From NCBI RefSeq assembly GCF_001757355.1, contig NZ_MINO01000022.1, positions 1 to 58,200 of the forward strand: a DNA stretch of 58,200 nucleotides, read 5' to 3'. The position numbers and the translations under genes are program-made. Positions 34,521-43,861 of the stretch are shown here, piece by piece. How positions within the stretch are numbered: position 1 is the stretch's first letter; each line of letters starts with the position of its first letter. This DNA is from Sphingobium phenoxybenzoativorans. GTDB taxonomy: Bacteria > Pseudomonadota > Alphaproteobacteria > Sphingomonadales > Sphingomonadaceae. The notes under the pieces were generated by a model. The model had not been told where the DNA came from. It made no database searches and saw only the letters and a program-made list of their open reading frames with translations.

Positions 34521-35504
34521 TCAGGACGCCGCTTCGCCCGCTGTGAGCGCGGCGCTCATATCCGCGACCACCGCGCCACGTTGACCCATCGGCCGTTCCC
34601 GCCCTGTCGTCGTGTCGCGCGCCGTCTGCCGCTCCGCCTCCGCATTGACCAGCGCGCCAAGCAACGTGGCGTAAGCCGACACATATAGCCACATGAGCAG
34701 CACGACCACCGCGCCCAGCGACCCATAGGTCACGTCATAATCCCCGAAACGCGCGGCGTAGAAGCCAAAGCCCAATGTCGCTGAAAGCCACAACAGGGTC
34801 GCCAGCACCGATCCGACGCTGAGCCATGACCAGCGCGCATCCGCGCGATCCGGGGCGAAGCGGTACATGGCCGCCATCGTCATGCAGCAGAGCGCGCCCG
34901 CCGCTATCCAGGTCGCCGCGCGGACGACCCCCGTGGCGACCGGCCCTATGCCCCCGATCAAATCCTGCGCATAACCGAGCATGGTCGCGGAGAGGACGCC
35001 GATAATCCCGATCATGATCGCCCCGACAATCAACACAGCGGAGGTCAGGGTGCCCTTTATCAATCCCCTGCGATCCTGTTCCTCGTAGATCACATTGAGC
35101 GCCGTGATCAGCGCGCCCGAAGCGCGGGTCGCGCCATAGATGGACACGGCAAGCGCCACCAGCAGACCAATCCCCTTCTTGCCCGCCGCTGCGGTCGTAA
35201 GATTGGTAAGCTGTTCATAGATCAGCCGCGCTGCGTCGGCCGGGACCAGTTCTATGATCATCCGCATATGATTGGCGACGATCGCCGGGTCGGCGATCAA
35301 CCCATAGCTCATCAACAGCGCGCCAAGCAGGGGCACGAAAGACAGGAAGGCATAGAAGGCGACGCCCGCCGACATCAGCCCGACATTATGCCGGCCGATA
35401 TTCGTCCAGACCCGTTTGAGGATCGACCACCAGGCGCGCGCCGAAAGCTGGGCCGGGGACTCCGCCTCCGCCCCATGCCGATGTCCCTCCATATCGTGCT
35501 GCAT
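34521..35504 (-). CDS. YihY/BrkB-family inner-membrane protein
   Basis: A 327-residue membrane protein with about six hydrophobic helices and the family signature MSAGVAFYAFLSFVPLLGAL near the N-terminus, then SIYGATRASGALITALNVIY and YGSLGAVVVLLMWLYVSAYATLLGALVNAE. Once labelled RNase BN in error, this family has no proven activity and is probably a transporter. AGGAGG precedes the ATG at 35504. It converges on the chemotaxis-like gene with only 8 bp between stops. Confidence 0.9.
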   Translation of the reverse strand: MQHDMEGHRHGAEAESPAQLSARAWWSILKRVWTNIGRHNVGLMSAGVAFYAFLSFVPLLGALLMSYGLIADPAIVANHMRMIIELVPADAARLIYEQLTNLTTAAAGKKGIGLLVALAVSIYGATRASGALITALNVIYEEQDRRGLIKGTLTSAVLIVGAIMIGIIGVLSATMLGYAQDLIGGIGPVATGVVRAATWIAAGALCCMTMAAMYRFAPDRADARWSWLSVGSVLATLLWLSATLGFGFYAARFGDYDVTYGSLGAVVVLLMWLYVSAYATLLGALVNAEAERQTARDTTTGRERPMGQRGAVVADMSAALTAGEAAS

Positions 35505-35555
35505 GCATGCCTCCTGAAAGGAGAACGCATGCCGGGGCGACAGGCTCCGGTGCTT

Positions 35556-36005
35556 TCAGGCGGACTTTTTGATCAGCGCCGTGCGCAGGCACTGGCAGAC
35601 CAGTTCATCCCGCTGGTTCAGCAATCTGTGCGTGAAGGTGACGATGCCTGCGCCGGGCCGCGATCTGCTCTCCTTGAGATCGGTGATTTCCGTCTCCGCC
35701 CGGAGCGTATCGCCGATGAATACCGGCTTGGGCATGACCAGCTTGTCATAACCCAGATTGGCGACCAGCGTACCGAGCGTGGTGTCGCCCACCGACAGCC
35801 CGACCATCAGCGCGAAGGTGAAGGTGCCGTTGACGAGGATCTGGCCAAATTCCGATGCCCTGGCGGCCTCCGCATCGATGTGCAGCGGCTGCGGATTATG
35901 GGTCATGGTGGAAAAAAGCAGATTGTCCGTCTCCGTCACCGTCCGGCGAATCTCGTGGACCAGCGTTTCACCGATGGACCACTGGTCGAAATATTTGCCA
36001 GCCAT
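35556..36005 (-). CDS. MaoC-family (R)-hydratase/dehydratase
   Basis: A 149-residue hot-dog-fold protein, the usual length for a single-domain MaoC hydratase. TMTHNPQPLHIDAEAARAS carries the conserved hydratase His/Asp pair, and NGTFTFALMVGLSVGDTT is the following helix region. It starts inside the carboxylase alpha stop (TGATG), so it belongs to the leucine-degradation operon. It may hydrate an enoyl-CoA intermediate such as 3-methylglutaconyl-CoA; this is inferred from context and not from the sequence itself. Confidence 0.85.
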   Translation of the reverse strand: MAGKYFDQWSIGETLVHEIRRTVTETDNLLFSTMTHNPQPLHIDAEAARASEFGQILVNGTFTFALMVGLSVGDTTLGTLVANLGYDKLVMPKPVFIGDTLRAETEITDLKESRSRPGAGIVTFTHRLLNQRDELVCQCLRTALIKKSA

Positions 36006-37870
36006 CAGGCCTGATCCCCCTTCTCGATCTTCGCAAGCAGCGCGCCTTCGCTGACCTGCCCGCCCTCGGCCGCCTTCAGTTCGGCGACGATGCCGTCAAA
36101 CGGAGCGACCAGACTGTGCTCCATCTTCATGGCCTCCAGAGTCAGGAGCTTCTGGCCTTTCGTCACGCTCTCGCCCGCCGTCACGGCGACGGCAATGATG
36201 CGGCCGGGCATGGGCGAAAGGATGGCGCCATCCGACGCGCCGCCCCCGACGCTGCCCTCCACGCGCCATTGCGACAGCCGCCACACCTGCCCATCTTCCG
36301 CGATCAGGACGGCATCCTCTCCGTCGCCGCCCACCGCATCGCCATCTACCGCATCGCCGCTGTCCCGCCAGTCCACCGTCAGCGGTTGACCGTCCAGCAG
36401 GAACAGCGCTTCCCTTTTGGGCGGCGCATTCAACCGGAAGCCTCCAGTGCCGCGCCCCGGCATCAGCGCCTGCGCCGCGTCGGCGAGAGCCTCCGCCGAG
36501 GGTCGCTCCGGCGGCATCAGCGCATCGCCCTCTCGCCCGATAAGACCCGTGTCGAGGATTGCGCCGGCAAAGGCCGGATGCTCCAGCGCCTTGACCAGAA
36601 AACCGGCATTGGTCTTGACCGGCCAGACCGCCGTGTCGGCAAGGGTCGCCGCCAGGGACCGGCGCGCCGCATCCCGGTCCGCGCCCCAGGCGATGACCTT
36701 GGCGATCATCGGGTCGTAGAAAGGCGATATTTCCGCCCCCTCCTCTACACCGGTATCGATGCGATAGGCGTCACCCAGATCGAATGTGTCGAGCAAGCCG
36801 ATCGAGGGCAGGAAACCCTTTAAAGCGTCCTCAGCATAGAGGCGCGTTTCCATCGCCCAGCCGTTGATGGACAGATCATCCTGCCGTTTCGGGAGCGGTT
36901 CCCCGCTCGCCACGCGCAACTGCCATTCGACCAGATCCTGCCCGGTGATCTCCTCCGTCACGGGGTGTTCGACCTGCAGGCGGGTGTTCATTTCCATGAA
37001 CCAGATGCGGTCGGCGCGCAGCCCCTCCGATCCGTCGGCGATGAATTCGATGGTGCCCGCCCCGACATAATCGACGGCCTTGGCGGCGCGCACCGCCGCC
37101 TGGCAGATCGCCTCGCGCGTTTCCGCATCCATGCCGGGCGCGGGCGCTTCCTCGATCACCTTCTGATGGCGGCGCTGGAGCGAACAGTCGCGTTCGAACA
37201 GGTGGACGACATTGCCATGGGTGTCGCCAAACACCTGCACCTCGATATGGCGCGGGTTGGTGACCCATTTTTCCAGCAGCACCTGATCATTGCCGAAGCT
37301 GGACGCCGCCTCGCGCTGGCAGGAGGCGAGCGCGTCGAGGAAATCGGCTTCCGCATCGACCTTACGCATGCCCTTGCCGCCGCCGCCCGCGACCGCCTTG
37401 ATGAGGACGGGATAGCCGATGGCGTCGGCCTGCTGCTTGAGGTGATCGGGCCTCTGATCCTCACCGAGATAGCCGGGCGTGGTGGGCACGCCGGCATCCT
37501 GCATCAGTTTCTTGGCCGCGTCCTTCAGGCCCATCGCGGTGATGGAGGCGGGATTGGGGCCGACCCAGATGAGACCCGCGTCGATCACCGCCTGCGCAAA
37601 TTCGGCATTTTCGGACAGGAAGCCATAGCCGGGGTGGATCGCCTGCGCGCCGGTTTCCTTCGCGGCGGCGATAATCTTCTCACCGACCAGATAGCTTTCG
37701 CGGACGGGGGAGGGACCGATATGCACGGCCTGATCCGCCTGCCGGACGTGCAGCGCCCTTGCGTCGGCGTCCGAATAGACCGCGACCGTGCGGATGCCCA
37801 GCCGGCGGGCTGTGCGAATGATCCGGCAAGCGATTTCGCCCCGGTTGGCGATGAGGAGGGAGGCGATCAT
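36005..37870 (-). CDS. liuD: Methylcrotonyl-CoA carboxylase, biotin-carboxylase/BCCP subunit
   Basis: A 621-residue alpha subunit. The biotin carboxylase part begins MIASLLIANRGEIACRIIRTA, with the ATP-grasp glycine loop AVAGGGGKGMR and EMNTRLQVEHPVTEE. The C-terminal biotinyl domain has LEAMKMEH with the biotinylated lysine. The size fits MCC alpha, and its neighbours are isovaleryl-CoA dehydrogenase and a matching carboxyltransferase; a geranyl- or propionyl-CoA enzyme is less likely. It starts in the upstream NTF2-like gene stop (ATGA). The ATG at 37870 precedes the conserved NRGEIA motif by seven residues. Confidence 0.9.
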   Translation of the reverse strand: MIASLLIANRGEIACRIIRTARRLGIRTVAVYSDADARALHVRQADQAVHIGPSPVRESYLVGEKIIAAAKETGAQAIHPGYGFLSENAEFAQAVIDAGLIWVGPNPASITAMGLKDAAKKLMQDAGVPTTPGYLGEDQRPDHLKQQADAIGYPVLIKAVAGGGGKGMRKVDAEADFLDALASCQREAASSFGNDQVLLEKWVTNPRHIEVQVFGDTHGNVVHLFERDCSLQRRHQKVIEEAPAPGMDAETREAICQAAVRAAKAVDYVGAGTIEFIADGSEGLRADRIWFMEMNTRLQVEHPVTEEITGQDLVEWQLRVASGEPLPKRQDDLSINGWAMETRLYAEDALKGFLPSIGLLDTFDLGDAYRIDTGVEEGAEISPFYDPMIAKVIAWGADRDAARRSLAATLADTAVWPVKTNAGFLVKALEHPAFAGAILDTGLIGREGDALMPPERPSAEALADAAQALMPGRGTGGFRLNAPPKREALFLLDGQPLTVDWRDSGDAVDGDAVGGDGEDAVLIAEDGQVWRLSQWRVEGSVGGGASDGAILSPMPGRIIAVAVTAGESVTKGQKLLTLEAMKMEHSLVAPFDGIVAELKAAEGGQVSEGALLAKIEKGDQA

Positions 37871-38337
37871 TGGCCAGCGCATCCCGTGGTGCGCGACGAG
37901 AAGGTGAGGTTCATCACCTTCCACACGCCGCCTTCGCGGATCAGGTCGAAATGGTCGACGCCGCAATTGGTCACCTTGCCCGCGACACGCACGTCATAGG
38001 ACGCCCAGACCATGGCGATGTCGCCGTCTATATCGATCGCCGGGTCCCAGATGCGTTCCGCAAAACCGGCGCCAAGCTTCAGGCGTTCGGCGAATTTCGT
38101 CCAGCTTTCCTGCCGCAATCCCTGCGCCCCGTCGCGGCGCGGGCCGATGGCGCTGACCCGGCCATCCGGGTAAACATGCTGAAGCATGGCGGCCGCATCG
38201 CCCTTATCCAAGGCGGCGAAGATAGCGTTGACCGGCTCAAGCACAGCCGTCTCGGCGCTGGTGTCCAGAGGGACCGGATTTGCCGGGGGCAATTTGTCGC
38301 CCGGCGCAGCGGCGAGGAGCATCGAAAGCAGGATCAT
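37867..38337 (-). CDS. NTF2/SnoaL-like protein with signal peptide, inside the carboxylase operon
   Basis: A 156-residue protein. The first 15 residues (MILLSMLLAAAPGDK) look like a short signal peptide. The rest matches the SnoaL/DUF4440 cone fold: AIFAALDKGDAAAMLQHVYPDG, then DGDIAMVWASYDVRV and HFDLIREGGVWKVMNLTFS. Such proteins bind small ligands, sometimes as enzymes; no function is known here. It sits between the two carboxylase subunits and overlaps the alpha subunit start by four bases. Confidence 0.75.
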   Translation of the reverse strand: MILLSMLLAAAPGDKLPPANPVPLDTSAETAVLEPVNAIFAALDKGDAAAMLQHVYPDGRVSAIGPRRDGAQGLRQESWTKFAERLKLGAGFAERIWDPAIDIDGDIAMVWASYDVRVAGKVTNCGVDHFDLIREGGVWKVMNLTFSSRTTGCAGQ

Positions 38338-38347
38338 CGGAAATTCC

Positions 38348-39949
38348 TTACATTCGGAACACGCCGAACGCTGCGCGTTCGGGGATTGGGGCATTCAGAG
38401 AGGCGGCGAAGGCGATGCCCAGGACGTCGCGCGTCTGCGCCGGGTCGATAATGCCATCGTCCCACAAGCGCGCAGTGGCGTAGTAGGGATTGCCTTCTTC
38501 CTCATATTTCGCGCGAACGGGCGCCTTGAATGCCTCCGCTTGCTCTGGCGTCCAGCTTGCCGCGTCGCGATGCACCGTCGCCAGCACGCTCGCCGCCTGC
38601 TCGCCGCCCATCACGCTGATCCGCGCGTTGGGCCAGGTGAACAGGAAGCGCGGGCCGTAGGCGCGGCCGCACATGCCGTAATTGCCTGCGCCGAAGCTGC
38701 CGCCGATCAGCACGGTGATCTTCGGCACGCTGGCGGTGGCGACGGCGGTGACGAGCTTTGCGCCATTCTTGGCAATCCCCTCCGCCTCATATTTGCCGCC
38801 GACCATGAAGCCGGAGATATTCTGAAGGAACAGCAGCGGGATGCGGCGCTGGCAGGCGAGTTCGATGAAATGCGCGCCCTTCAGCGCGGACTCGCTGAAC
38901 AGCACGCCGTTATTCGCCAGGATCGCCACCGGCATGCCCCAGATATGCGCAAAGCCGCAGACAAGGGTGGTGCCGTACAGCGCCTTAAACTCGTGAAATT
39001 CGCTGCCGTCGACGATGCGCGCGATCACTTCGCGTACGTCATAAGGCGCGCGGACATCGTCAGGGATCAGGCCGTAAAGTTCGGCGGGATCATATTTGGG
39101 CGGACGCGGATCACGCAGGTTGACGTCCGGCGTCAGGTCCGGCTGCAGCGTCGAGACGATATCGCGCACGATGGTCAGCGCATGTTCGTCATTTTCCGCA
39201 ACATGATCGACAACGCCGGACTTGCGCCCGTGGAGATCGCCGCCGCCCAGATCCTCGGCGCTGATCACTTCGCCGGTCGCGGCCTGAACCAGCGGGGGGC
39301 CGGCAAGGAAGATCGTGCCCTGATTGCGGACGATCACCGTCTCGTCGGACATGGCGGGGACATAGGCGCCGCCCGCCGTGCAGCTTCCCATGACGCAGGC
39401 GATCTGCGGGATGCCCCGTGCCGACAGGTTCGCCTGATTGAAGAAGATGCGGCCGAAATGCTCGCGGTCGGGAAACACCTCTGCCTGATTGGGCAGGTTC
39501 GCGCCGCCGCTGTCGACCAGATAGATGCAGGGCAGCCGGTTCTCCAGAGCGATCTCCTGCGCGCGGAGATGCTTCTTCACCGTCATCGGATAATAGGTGC
39601 CGCCCTTCACCGTCGCGTCATTGCAGCCGATCATCACCTGACGGCCGGACACGCGGCCGATGCCGGAGATGAGGCCAGCGCCGGGAATATCCTCTCCATA
39701 AAGACCATTGGCGGCGAGTTGGCCGATCTCAAGGAAAGGCGAACCGGGATCGAGCAGGCGTTCCACACGCTCACGGGGGAGCAGCTTGCCGCGCGCAGTG
39801 TGCTTCTCCCGCGCCATGTCAGGGCCGCCGAGCGCCGCTTGCGCAACGCGGGCGTGGAGTTCATCGCGCAGCGCGCGGTTATGCGCATCGGCGCGGCGGA
39901 ACGCTTCGCTGTCCACCTGCGCGTTGGTGTCGAGAACCGGCGCGCTCAT
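38348..39949 (-). CDS. liuB: Methylcrotonyl-CoA carboxylase, carboxyltransferase subunit
   Basis: A 533-residue beta subunit, the standard MCC length. It contains the acyl-CoA and biotin binding elements [34 protein letters not shown] and [16 protein letters not shown]. The [12 protein letters not shown] phrase is typical of MCC beta rather than propionyl-CoA carboxylase. It carboxylates 3-methylcrotonyl-CoA in leucine degradation together with the alpha subunit. The start overlaps the isovaleryl-CoA dehydrogenase stop by ATGA. Confidence 0.93.
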   Translation of the reverse strand: MSAPVLDTNAQVDSEAFRRADAHNRALRDELHARVAQAALGGPDMAREKHTARGKLLPRERVERLLDPGSPFLEIGQLAANGLYGEDIPGAGLISGIGRVSGRQVMIGCNDATVKGGTYYPMTVKKHLRAQEIALENRLPCIYLVDSGGANLPNQAEVFPDREHFGRIFFNQANLSARGIPQIACVMGSCTAGGAYVPAMSDETVIVRNQGTIFLAGPPLVQAATGEVISAEDLGGGDLHGRKSGVVDHVAENDEHALTIVRDIVSTLQPDLTPDVNLRDPRPPKYDPAELYGLIPDDVRAPYDVREVIARIVDGSEFHEFKALYGTTLVCGFAHIWGMPVAILANNGVLFSESALKGAHFIELACQRRIPLLFLQNISGFMVGGKYEAEGIAKNGAKLVTAVATASVPKITVLIGGSFGAGNYGMCGRAYGPRFLFTWPNARISVMGGEQAASVLATVHRDAASWTPEQAEAFKAPVRAKYEEEGNPYYATARLWDDGIIDPAQTRDVLGIAFAASLNAPIPERAAFGVFRM

Positions 39950-41103
39950 GCCCCTATCAACTCCCGGCCGATCAGCATGCGGCGTATTTCGTTTGTCCCC
40001 GCGCCAATGTCGAGCAGCTTGGCGTCGCGCATATAGCGTTCCACCGGCCAGTCCTTCGTATAGCCCGCACCGCCGAGCGCCTGCACCGCCTCCAGCGCGA
40101 CCTTCATCGCATTCTCGCTCGCCAGCAGGATCGCCCCTGCCGCGTCGAAGCGCGTGGTCTTGCCAGCATCGCAGGCGCGGGCAACGGCATAGACATAGGC
40201 GCGGGCGGAATTGAGCGCGACATACATGTCGGCGATCTTCGCCTGCATAAGCTGGAAGGCGCCGATGGGCTTGCCGAACTGCTTGCGCTCGCGGACGAAG
40301 GGAATGACGGTATCGAGGCAAGCCTGCATGATGCCAAGCTGAATTCCCGCCAGCACCGTCCGCTCATAATCAAGGCCGGACATCAGCACGCCGACGCCGC
40401 CATTGAGCGGCCCCATGACATTCTCCTCCGGCACCTCGCAATCGTCGAATACGAGTTCGGCGGTCGGCGAACCGCGCATGCCCATCTTGTCGATCTTCTG
40501 CCCGATGGAGAAGCCCGGCATGTCCTTTTCGATGATGAAGGTGGTGATGCCCTTCGACGGCGCAGAGTCATTTGGGCCGGTCTTGGCGTAGACGACCAGC
40601 GTGTCGGCATAGGCGGCGTTGGTGATCCAGAATTTCGTGCCGTTGAGGATGTAACGGTCGCCCTTCTTCTCCGCCTTCAGCTTCATCGACACGACGTCGG
40701 ACCCCGCCCCGGCCTCCGACATGGCGAGGCTGCCGACATGTTCGCCGGAAATCAGCTTCGGCAGATATTTCGCCTTCTGCGCGTCATTGCCCCAGCGGCG
40801 GAGCTGATTGACGCAGAGGTTGGAGTGCGCGCCATAGGACAGGCCGATCGAGGCGGACGCCCGCGCCACTTCCTCCTGCGCAACGACATGTTCCAGATAG
40901 CCCAGGCCAAGCCCGCCAAATTCCTCCTCGACGGTGATGCCGTGCAGGCCCAGTTCGCCCATGGCGGGCCATAATTCACGGGGAAACCAGTCCCTGGCGT
41001 CGATCTCGGCAGCGAGCGGCGCGATCTTGTTCGCGGCGAACTGTGCGGTGCTTTTCCGGATCATGTCCGCATTTTCGCCCAGCGCGAAATCGAAATCACT
41101 CAT
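39946..41103 (-). CDS. liuA: Isovaleryl-CoA dehydrogenase
   Basis: A 385-residue acyl-CoA dehydrogenase. FAD and substrate motifs are visible: [51 protein letters not shown] and the C-terminal [20 protein letters not shown]. The [19 protein letters not shown] segment and the link to methylcrotonyl-CoA carboxylase support the isovaleryl type. It converts isovaleryl-CoA to 3-methylcrotonyl-CoA. It is the first gene of the operon, with an 86-bp divergent promoter region shared with a LysR regulator. The ATG at 41103 fits the family start. Confidence 0.92.
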   Translation of the reverse strand: MSDFDFALGENADMIRKSTAQFAANKIAPLAAEIDARDWFPRELWPAMGELGLHGITVEEEFGGLGLGYLEHVVAQEEVARASASIGLSYGAHSNLCVNQLRRWGNDAQKAKYLPKLISGEHVGSLAMSEAGAGSDVVSMKLKAEKKGDRYILNGTKFWITNAAYADTLVVYAKTGPNDSAPSKGITTFIIEKDMPGFSIGQKIDKMGMRGSPTAELVFDDCEVPEENVMGPLNGGVGVLMSGLDYERTVLAGIQLGIMQACLDTVIPFVRERKQFGKPIGAFQLMQAKIADMYVALNSARAYVYAVARACDAGKTTRFDAAGAILLASENAMKVALEAVQALGGAGYTKDWPVERYMRDAKLLDIGAGTNEIRRMLIGRELIGA

Positions 41104-41160
41104 GCCTTCTCTCCTATGACGGATCGGAATAGCGCAACCGGATGCAATAGAAAAATTGAA

Positions 41161-41189
41161 AGACGCCAAGCATTGTATAGATAGCGTCT
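41161..41189 (+). promoter_or_regulatory. Inverted repeat in the liuA-lysR intergenic region
   Basis: Arms AGACGC (41161-41166) and GCGTCT (41184-41189) flank a 17-base AT-rich core that includes TATAGAT. The repeat ends one base before the LysR ATG, leaving no room for a ribosome-binding site. The mRNA may be leaderless. The position fits LysR autoregulation with control of the divergent leucine operon, but binding is not shown. Confidence 0.5.
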
Positions 41190-42092
41190 ATGATTGACCG
41201 TTACCTTCTCCGCTATTTTCTGGCCGTGGTGGACCAGGGCAATTTCTCCCGCGCCGCCGCGCAGTGCAATGTGTCGCAACCTACACTGTCCGTCGGCATA
41301 GCCAAGCTGGAGCGGTCATTGGACGCCTCGCTCTTTTCCCGGTCCAGCCAGAGGGTGCAACTGACGGAGGCCGGAAACCGTTTCCTGATCCATGCACGGC
41401 GCATAGAGCGGGAGTTCAACCTGGCGCATCAGGCGATGGCCGGCGCCAGCGCGGCTCCCGTGCTGCGGATCGGCATATTGCACAGCATTCCGGGCGCGAC
41501 GGTCGCCGCCGCCATACGGGATGCGCGCGGACAGGACCCGGACGCCACCGTCGAACTGGTCTATGGCAGCGAACGCGAACTTGTGGGCCATCTGGCGCGC
41601 GGCCGCATCGAGGTCGCCGCGACGCTGGTGGAGCGCGGCTCCGACAGGTTTCTGGAACAGCCTCTGGCGACGGAGGGCTTTGCCCTCGCCATGGGCAAGG
41701 AGCACCGGCTAGCCGCGCGCACCGACATTGCGGCCGAGGAACTGGCGTCGGAGGTGATGATCGTGCGCCGCCATTGCGAGGCGCTGTCCGAAACCAGCCG
41801 CTATTTCACCGAGAGAGGCGTGCGCCCGCATTTCGCGCTGCGCTCCACCAATGACGAGCGTGTGCTGCAAATGGTGGCGGCGGGACTGGGGATAACCGTG
41901 ATGCCCGAAAGTTACGCGCATGAGGCCGTCGTGCGGCCAAAACTCGCCGGTTTCGAATTTCAGCGGACGCTGGGTTTTGCGTTCGGCCATGATGCCGAAC
42001 CGCTGCGCGCGCAGCCGACGCCGCTTCTGGATGCGCTCGGCAAGGCGCTGGCGGCGCGCGCCGGTCAATCCCCTGCGGCGGCACCCTTCTGA
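41190..42092 (+). CDS. LysR-type transcriptional regulator
   Basis: A 300-residue LysR protein. The N-terminal helix-turn-helix reads NFSRAAAQCNVSQPTLSVGIAKLERSLDASLF; the rest is a periplasmic-binding-protein-like effector domain ending at PLLDALGKALAARAG. It is transcribed divergently from the isovaleryl-CoA dehydrogenase operon and probably regulates it. Its last 28 bp overlap the convergent M28 peptidase. Liu operons in pseudomonads use a MerR regulator, so a LysR type here would be a different wiring; that assignment rests on position only. Confidence 0.88.
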   Translation: MIDRYLLRYFLAVVDQGNFSRAAAQCNVSQPTLSVGIAKLERSLDASLFSRSSQRVQLTEAGNRFLIHARRIEREFNLAHQAMAGASAAPVLRIGILHSIPGATVAAAIRDARGQDPDATVELVYGSERELVGHLARGRIEVAATLVERGSDRFLEQPLATEGFALAMGKEHRLAARTDIAAEELASEVMIVRRHCEALSETSRYFTERGVRPHFALRSTNDERVLQMVAAGLGITVMPESYAHEAVVRPKLAGFEFQRTLGFAFGHDAEPLRAQPTPLLDALGKALAARAGQSPAAAPF

Positions 42093-43762
42093 CGCAGTTT
42101 TGCAAATTCGGAACCACTGTTCCACTCCGGCCAGCGATCGCTGTTCGCCAGTTGCCCGCCGATCATATGGAATAGCGTAACATCCTGCGTCGCGCCGGTC
42201 AGATCCCAGTCGGGCGACCAGCGATCGCAGTCCTGATGATAGCAGTTGGCCGTGTAGTCGCTGACCCATTTGTCGCCCGCCGCCCGGCCGCCGGAGACCA
42301 GATCGGCGCCGCCGCCGATCGCCATCAGCAGCAGGGTCGGCACGCCACGCCGGGCGAGGGAGAAATGATCGGCGCGGTAGAATAATCCGCGTTCGGGCCG
42401 GGCGTCCGGCGTCACCGTCCGCCCCTGTGTCTTGGCGGCATCGGCGAGATAGCGTTCAAGCTGGTTCTGTCCCGCGCCGATCAGGACAACATCGCGGGCC
42501 GCGCCGGCCGTCTGCAACACGTCCAGCGTCATGTTCGCGACCATCCTGTCCGCCGGATAGAGGTTGGACCGGGCGAACCATTCCGACCCCAGCAGACCCC
42601 TCTCCTCCGCCGTCCATGCGGCGAATATAAGCGTCCGGTCCGGCCGTGGCCCGGCGGCGAAAAGGCGCGCCAGTTCCAGCACGCCCGCGACGCCGATGGC
42701 GTCATCGACCGCGCCGCGCCGGATCGTTCCCTTCTTCGGGCCTGGTTTCGGGTCTATGCCATAGGCGTCCCAATGCGCGGCGAAGGATATGGTCTCATCC
42801 GGGCGCGTGCGTCCGGGAAGTCTGGCGATCACATTGCGGCTTTCGATACGTTCGCGCGTAACGCCGATATCCGCCGACAGCGTGGACGAAAGGGCGACCG
42901 GTTTGAAGTCCCGCCCGCGCGCGGCAATGCGCAGCGCAGCCAGATCAAGGCCGGAGACGGCAAACAGCCGCGTGGCGGCATCGCCGGAAAGCCATCCCTG
43001 CAACGCCAGCGCCTCCGGCGCGCCAGCATCCCGCACCAGACCGAAATTCTCGCCGCCCGGCGCGATCACCGTATTCCATCCATAACCCGCCCCCGGCGTA
43101 TCATGGACGATCAGCGCGGCCAGCGCGCCACGGCGGGCCGCCTCCTCATATTTATAAGTCCAGCGGCCATAATAGGTCATGGCGCGGCCGCCAAAGGCCC
43201 CCGCGACCGGTTCGCCCGCCTGCGCGTCGAAATCCGGATCATTGACCAGAAAGACCGCAACCTTGCCCTTCAGGTCGATACCCTTGAAATCATCCCAGTC
43301 CCGTTCGGGCGCGGTCACGCCATAGCCCACAAACACCATGGGCGCGGCGGACAGTTGCACATGGTCCGCATCGCGAAGCGTGCTGATGTAGATATCCCTG
43401 CCCTGCGCCAGCGCCTGATCAGCGCCCTTGATCGTCATGGTGACAGGGCGCGACTGGTCCAACTGCGTGCGGAGCAGCGGCACGATCTGGGTCCAGCCGC
43501 CCTTGTCCCCGCCGGGTTCAAGCCCCAGGCCCTTAAACTGTTCGACGAGATAATCGACGGTCCGAGTTTCGCCTGCCGATCCCGGCGACCGACCCTCAAA
43601 CGCATCGCTCGCCAACATCCGGGTGATGGAGGAAAGCCGTTCCGGGTCTACAGCCCCGACAGCCTTGGGGGTTCGCGGATCACCTGCCTCGGACGGCAGG
43701 GACGTGCAGCTAGCCCCCAGCAGCAGGACGCCGATAATCGTCGCCAGTTTCGCCTGCATCAT
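42065..43762 (-). CDS. M28-family metallopeptidase, exported
   Basis: A 565-residue protein. The N-terminus MMQAKLATIIGVLLLGASCTSL is a signal peptide, possibly a lipoprotein signal with Cys19, although the lipobox is not ideal. A PA-like domain precedes the M28 zinc peptidase. Metal ligands are visible in AAHWDAYG, RGAVDDAIGVAG, AEERGLLGSE and the later YRADHFSLARRG. Such enzymes are aminopeptidases or glutaminyl cyclase-like; the specific activity is unknown. It converges on and overlaps the LysR gene by 28 bp. Confidence 0.88.
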   Translation of the reverse strand: MMQAKLATIIGVLLLGASCTSLPSEAGDPRTPKAVGAVDPERLSSITRMLASDAFEGRSPGSAGETRTVDYLVEQFKGLGLEPGGDKGGWTQIVPLLRTQLDQSRPVTMTIKGADQALAQGRDIYISTLRDADHVQLSAAPMVFVGYGVTAPERDWDDFKGIDLKGKVAVFLVNDPDFDAQAGEPVAGAFGGRAMTYYGRWTYKYEEAARRGALAALIVHDTPGAGYGWNTVIAPGGENFGLVRDAGAPEALALQGWLSGDAATRLFAVSGLDLAALRIAARGRDFKPVALSSTLSADIGVTRERIESRNVIARLPGRTRPDETISFAAHWDAYGIDPKPGPKKGTIRRGAVDDAIGVAGVLELARLFAAGPRPDRTLIFAAWTAEERGLLGSEWFARSNLYPADRMVANMTLDVLQTAGAARDVVLIGAGQNQLERYLADAAKTQGRTVTPDARPERGLFYRADHFSLARRGVPTLLLMAIGGGADLVSGGRAAGDKWVSDYTANCYHQDCDRWSPDWDLTGATQDVTLFHMIGGQLANSDRWPEWNSGSEFAKLRQKGAAAGD

Positions 43763-43861
43763 CCATTCCTTTGCGCATGCGCCATCCCCGCGTGTCCTGC
43801 CGGGCCGGACGCGAATTAGGGCATAATCCCCTTCGCCATCAATGGTTGCGATGAACCCGCG

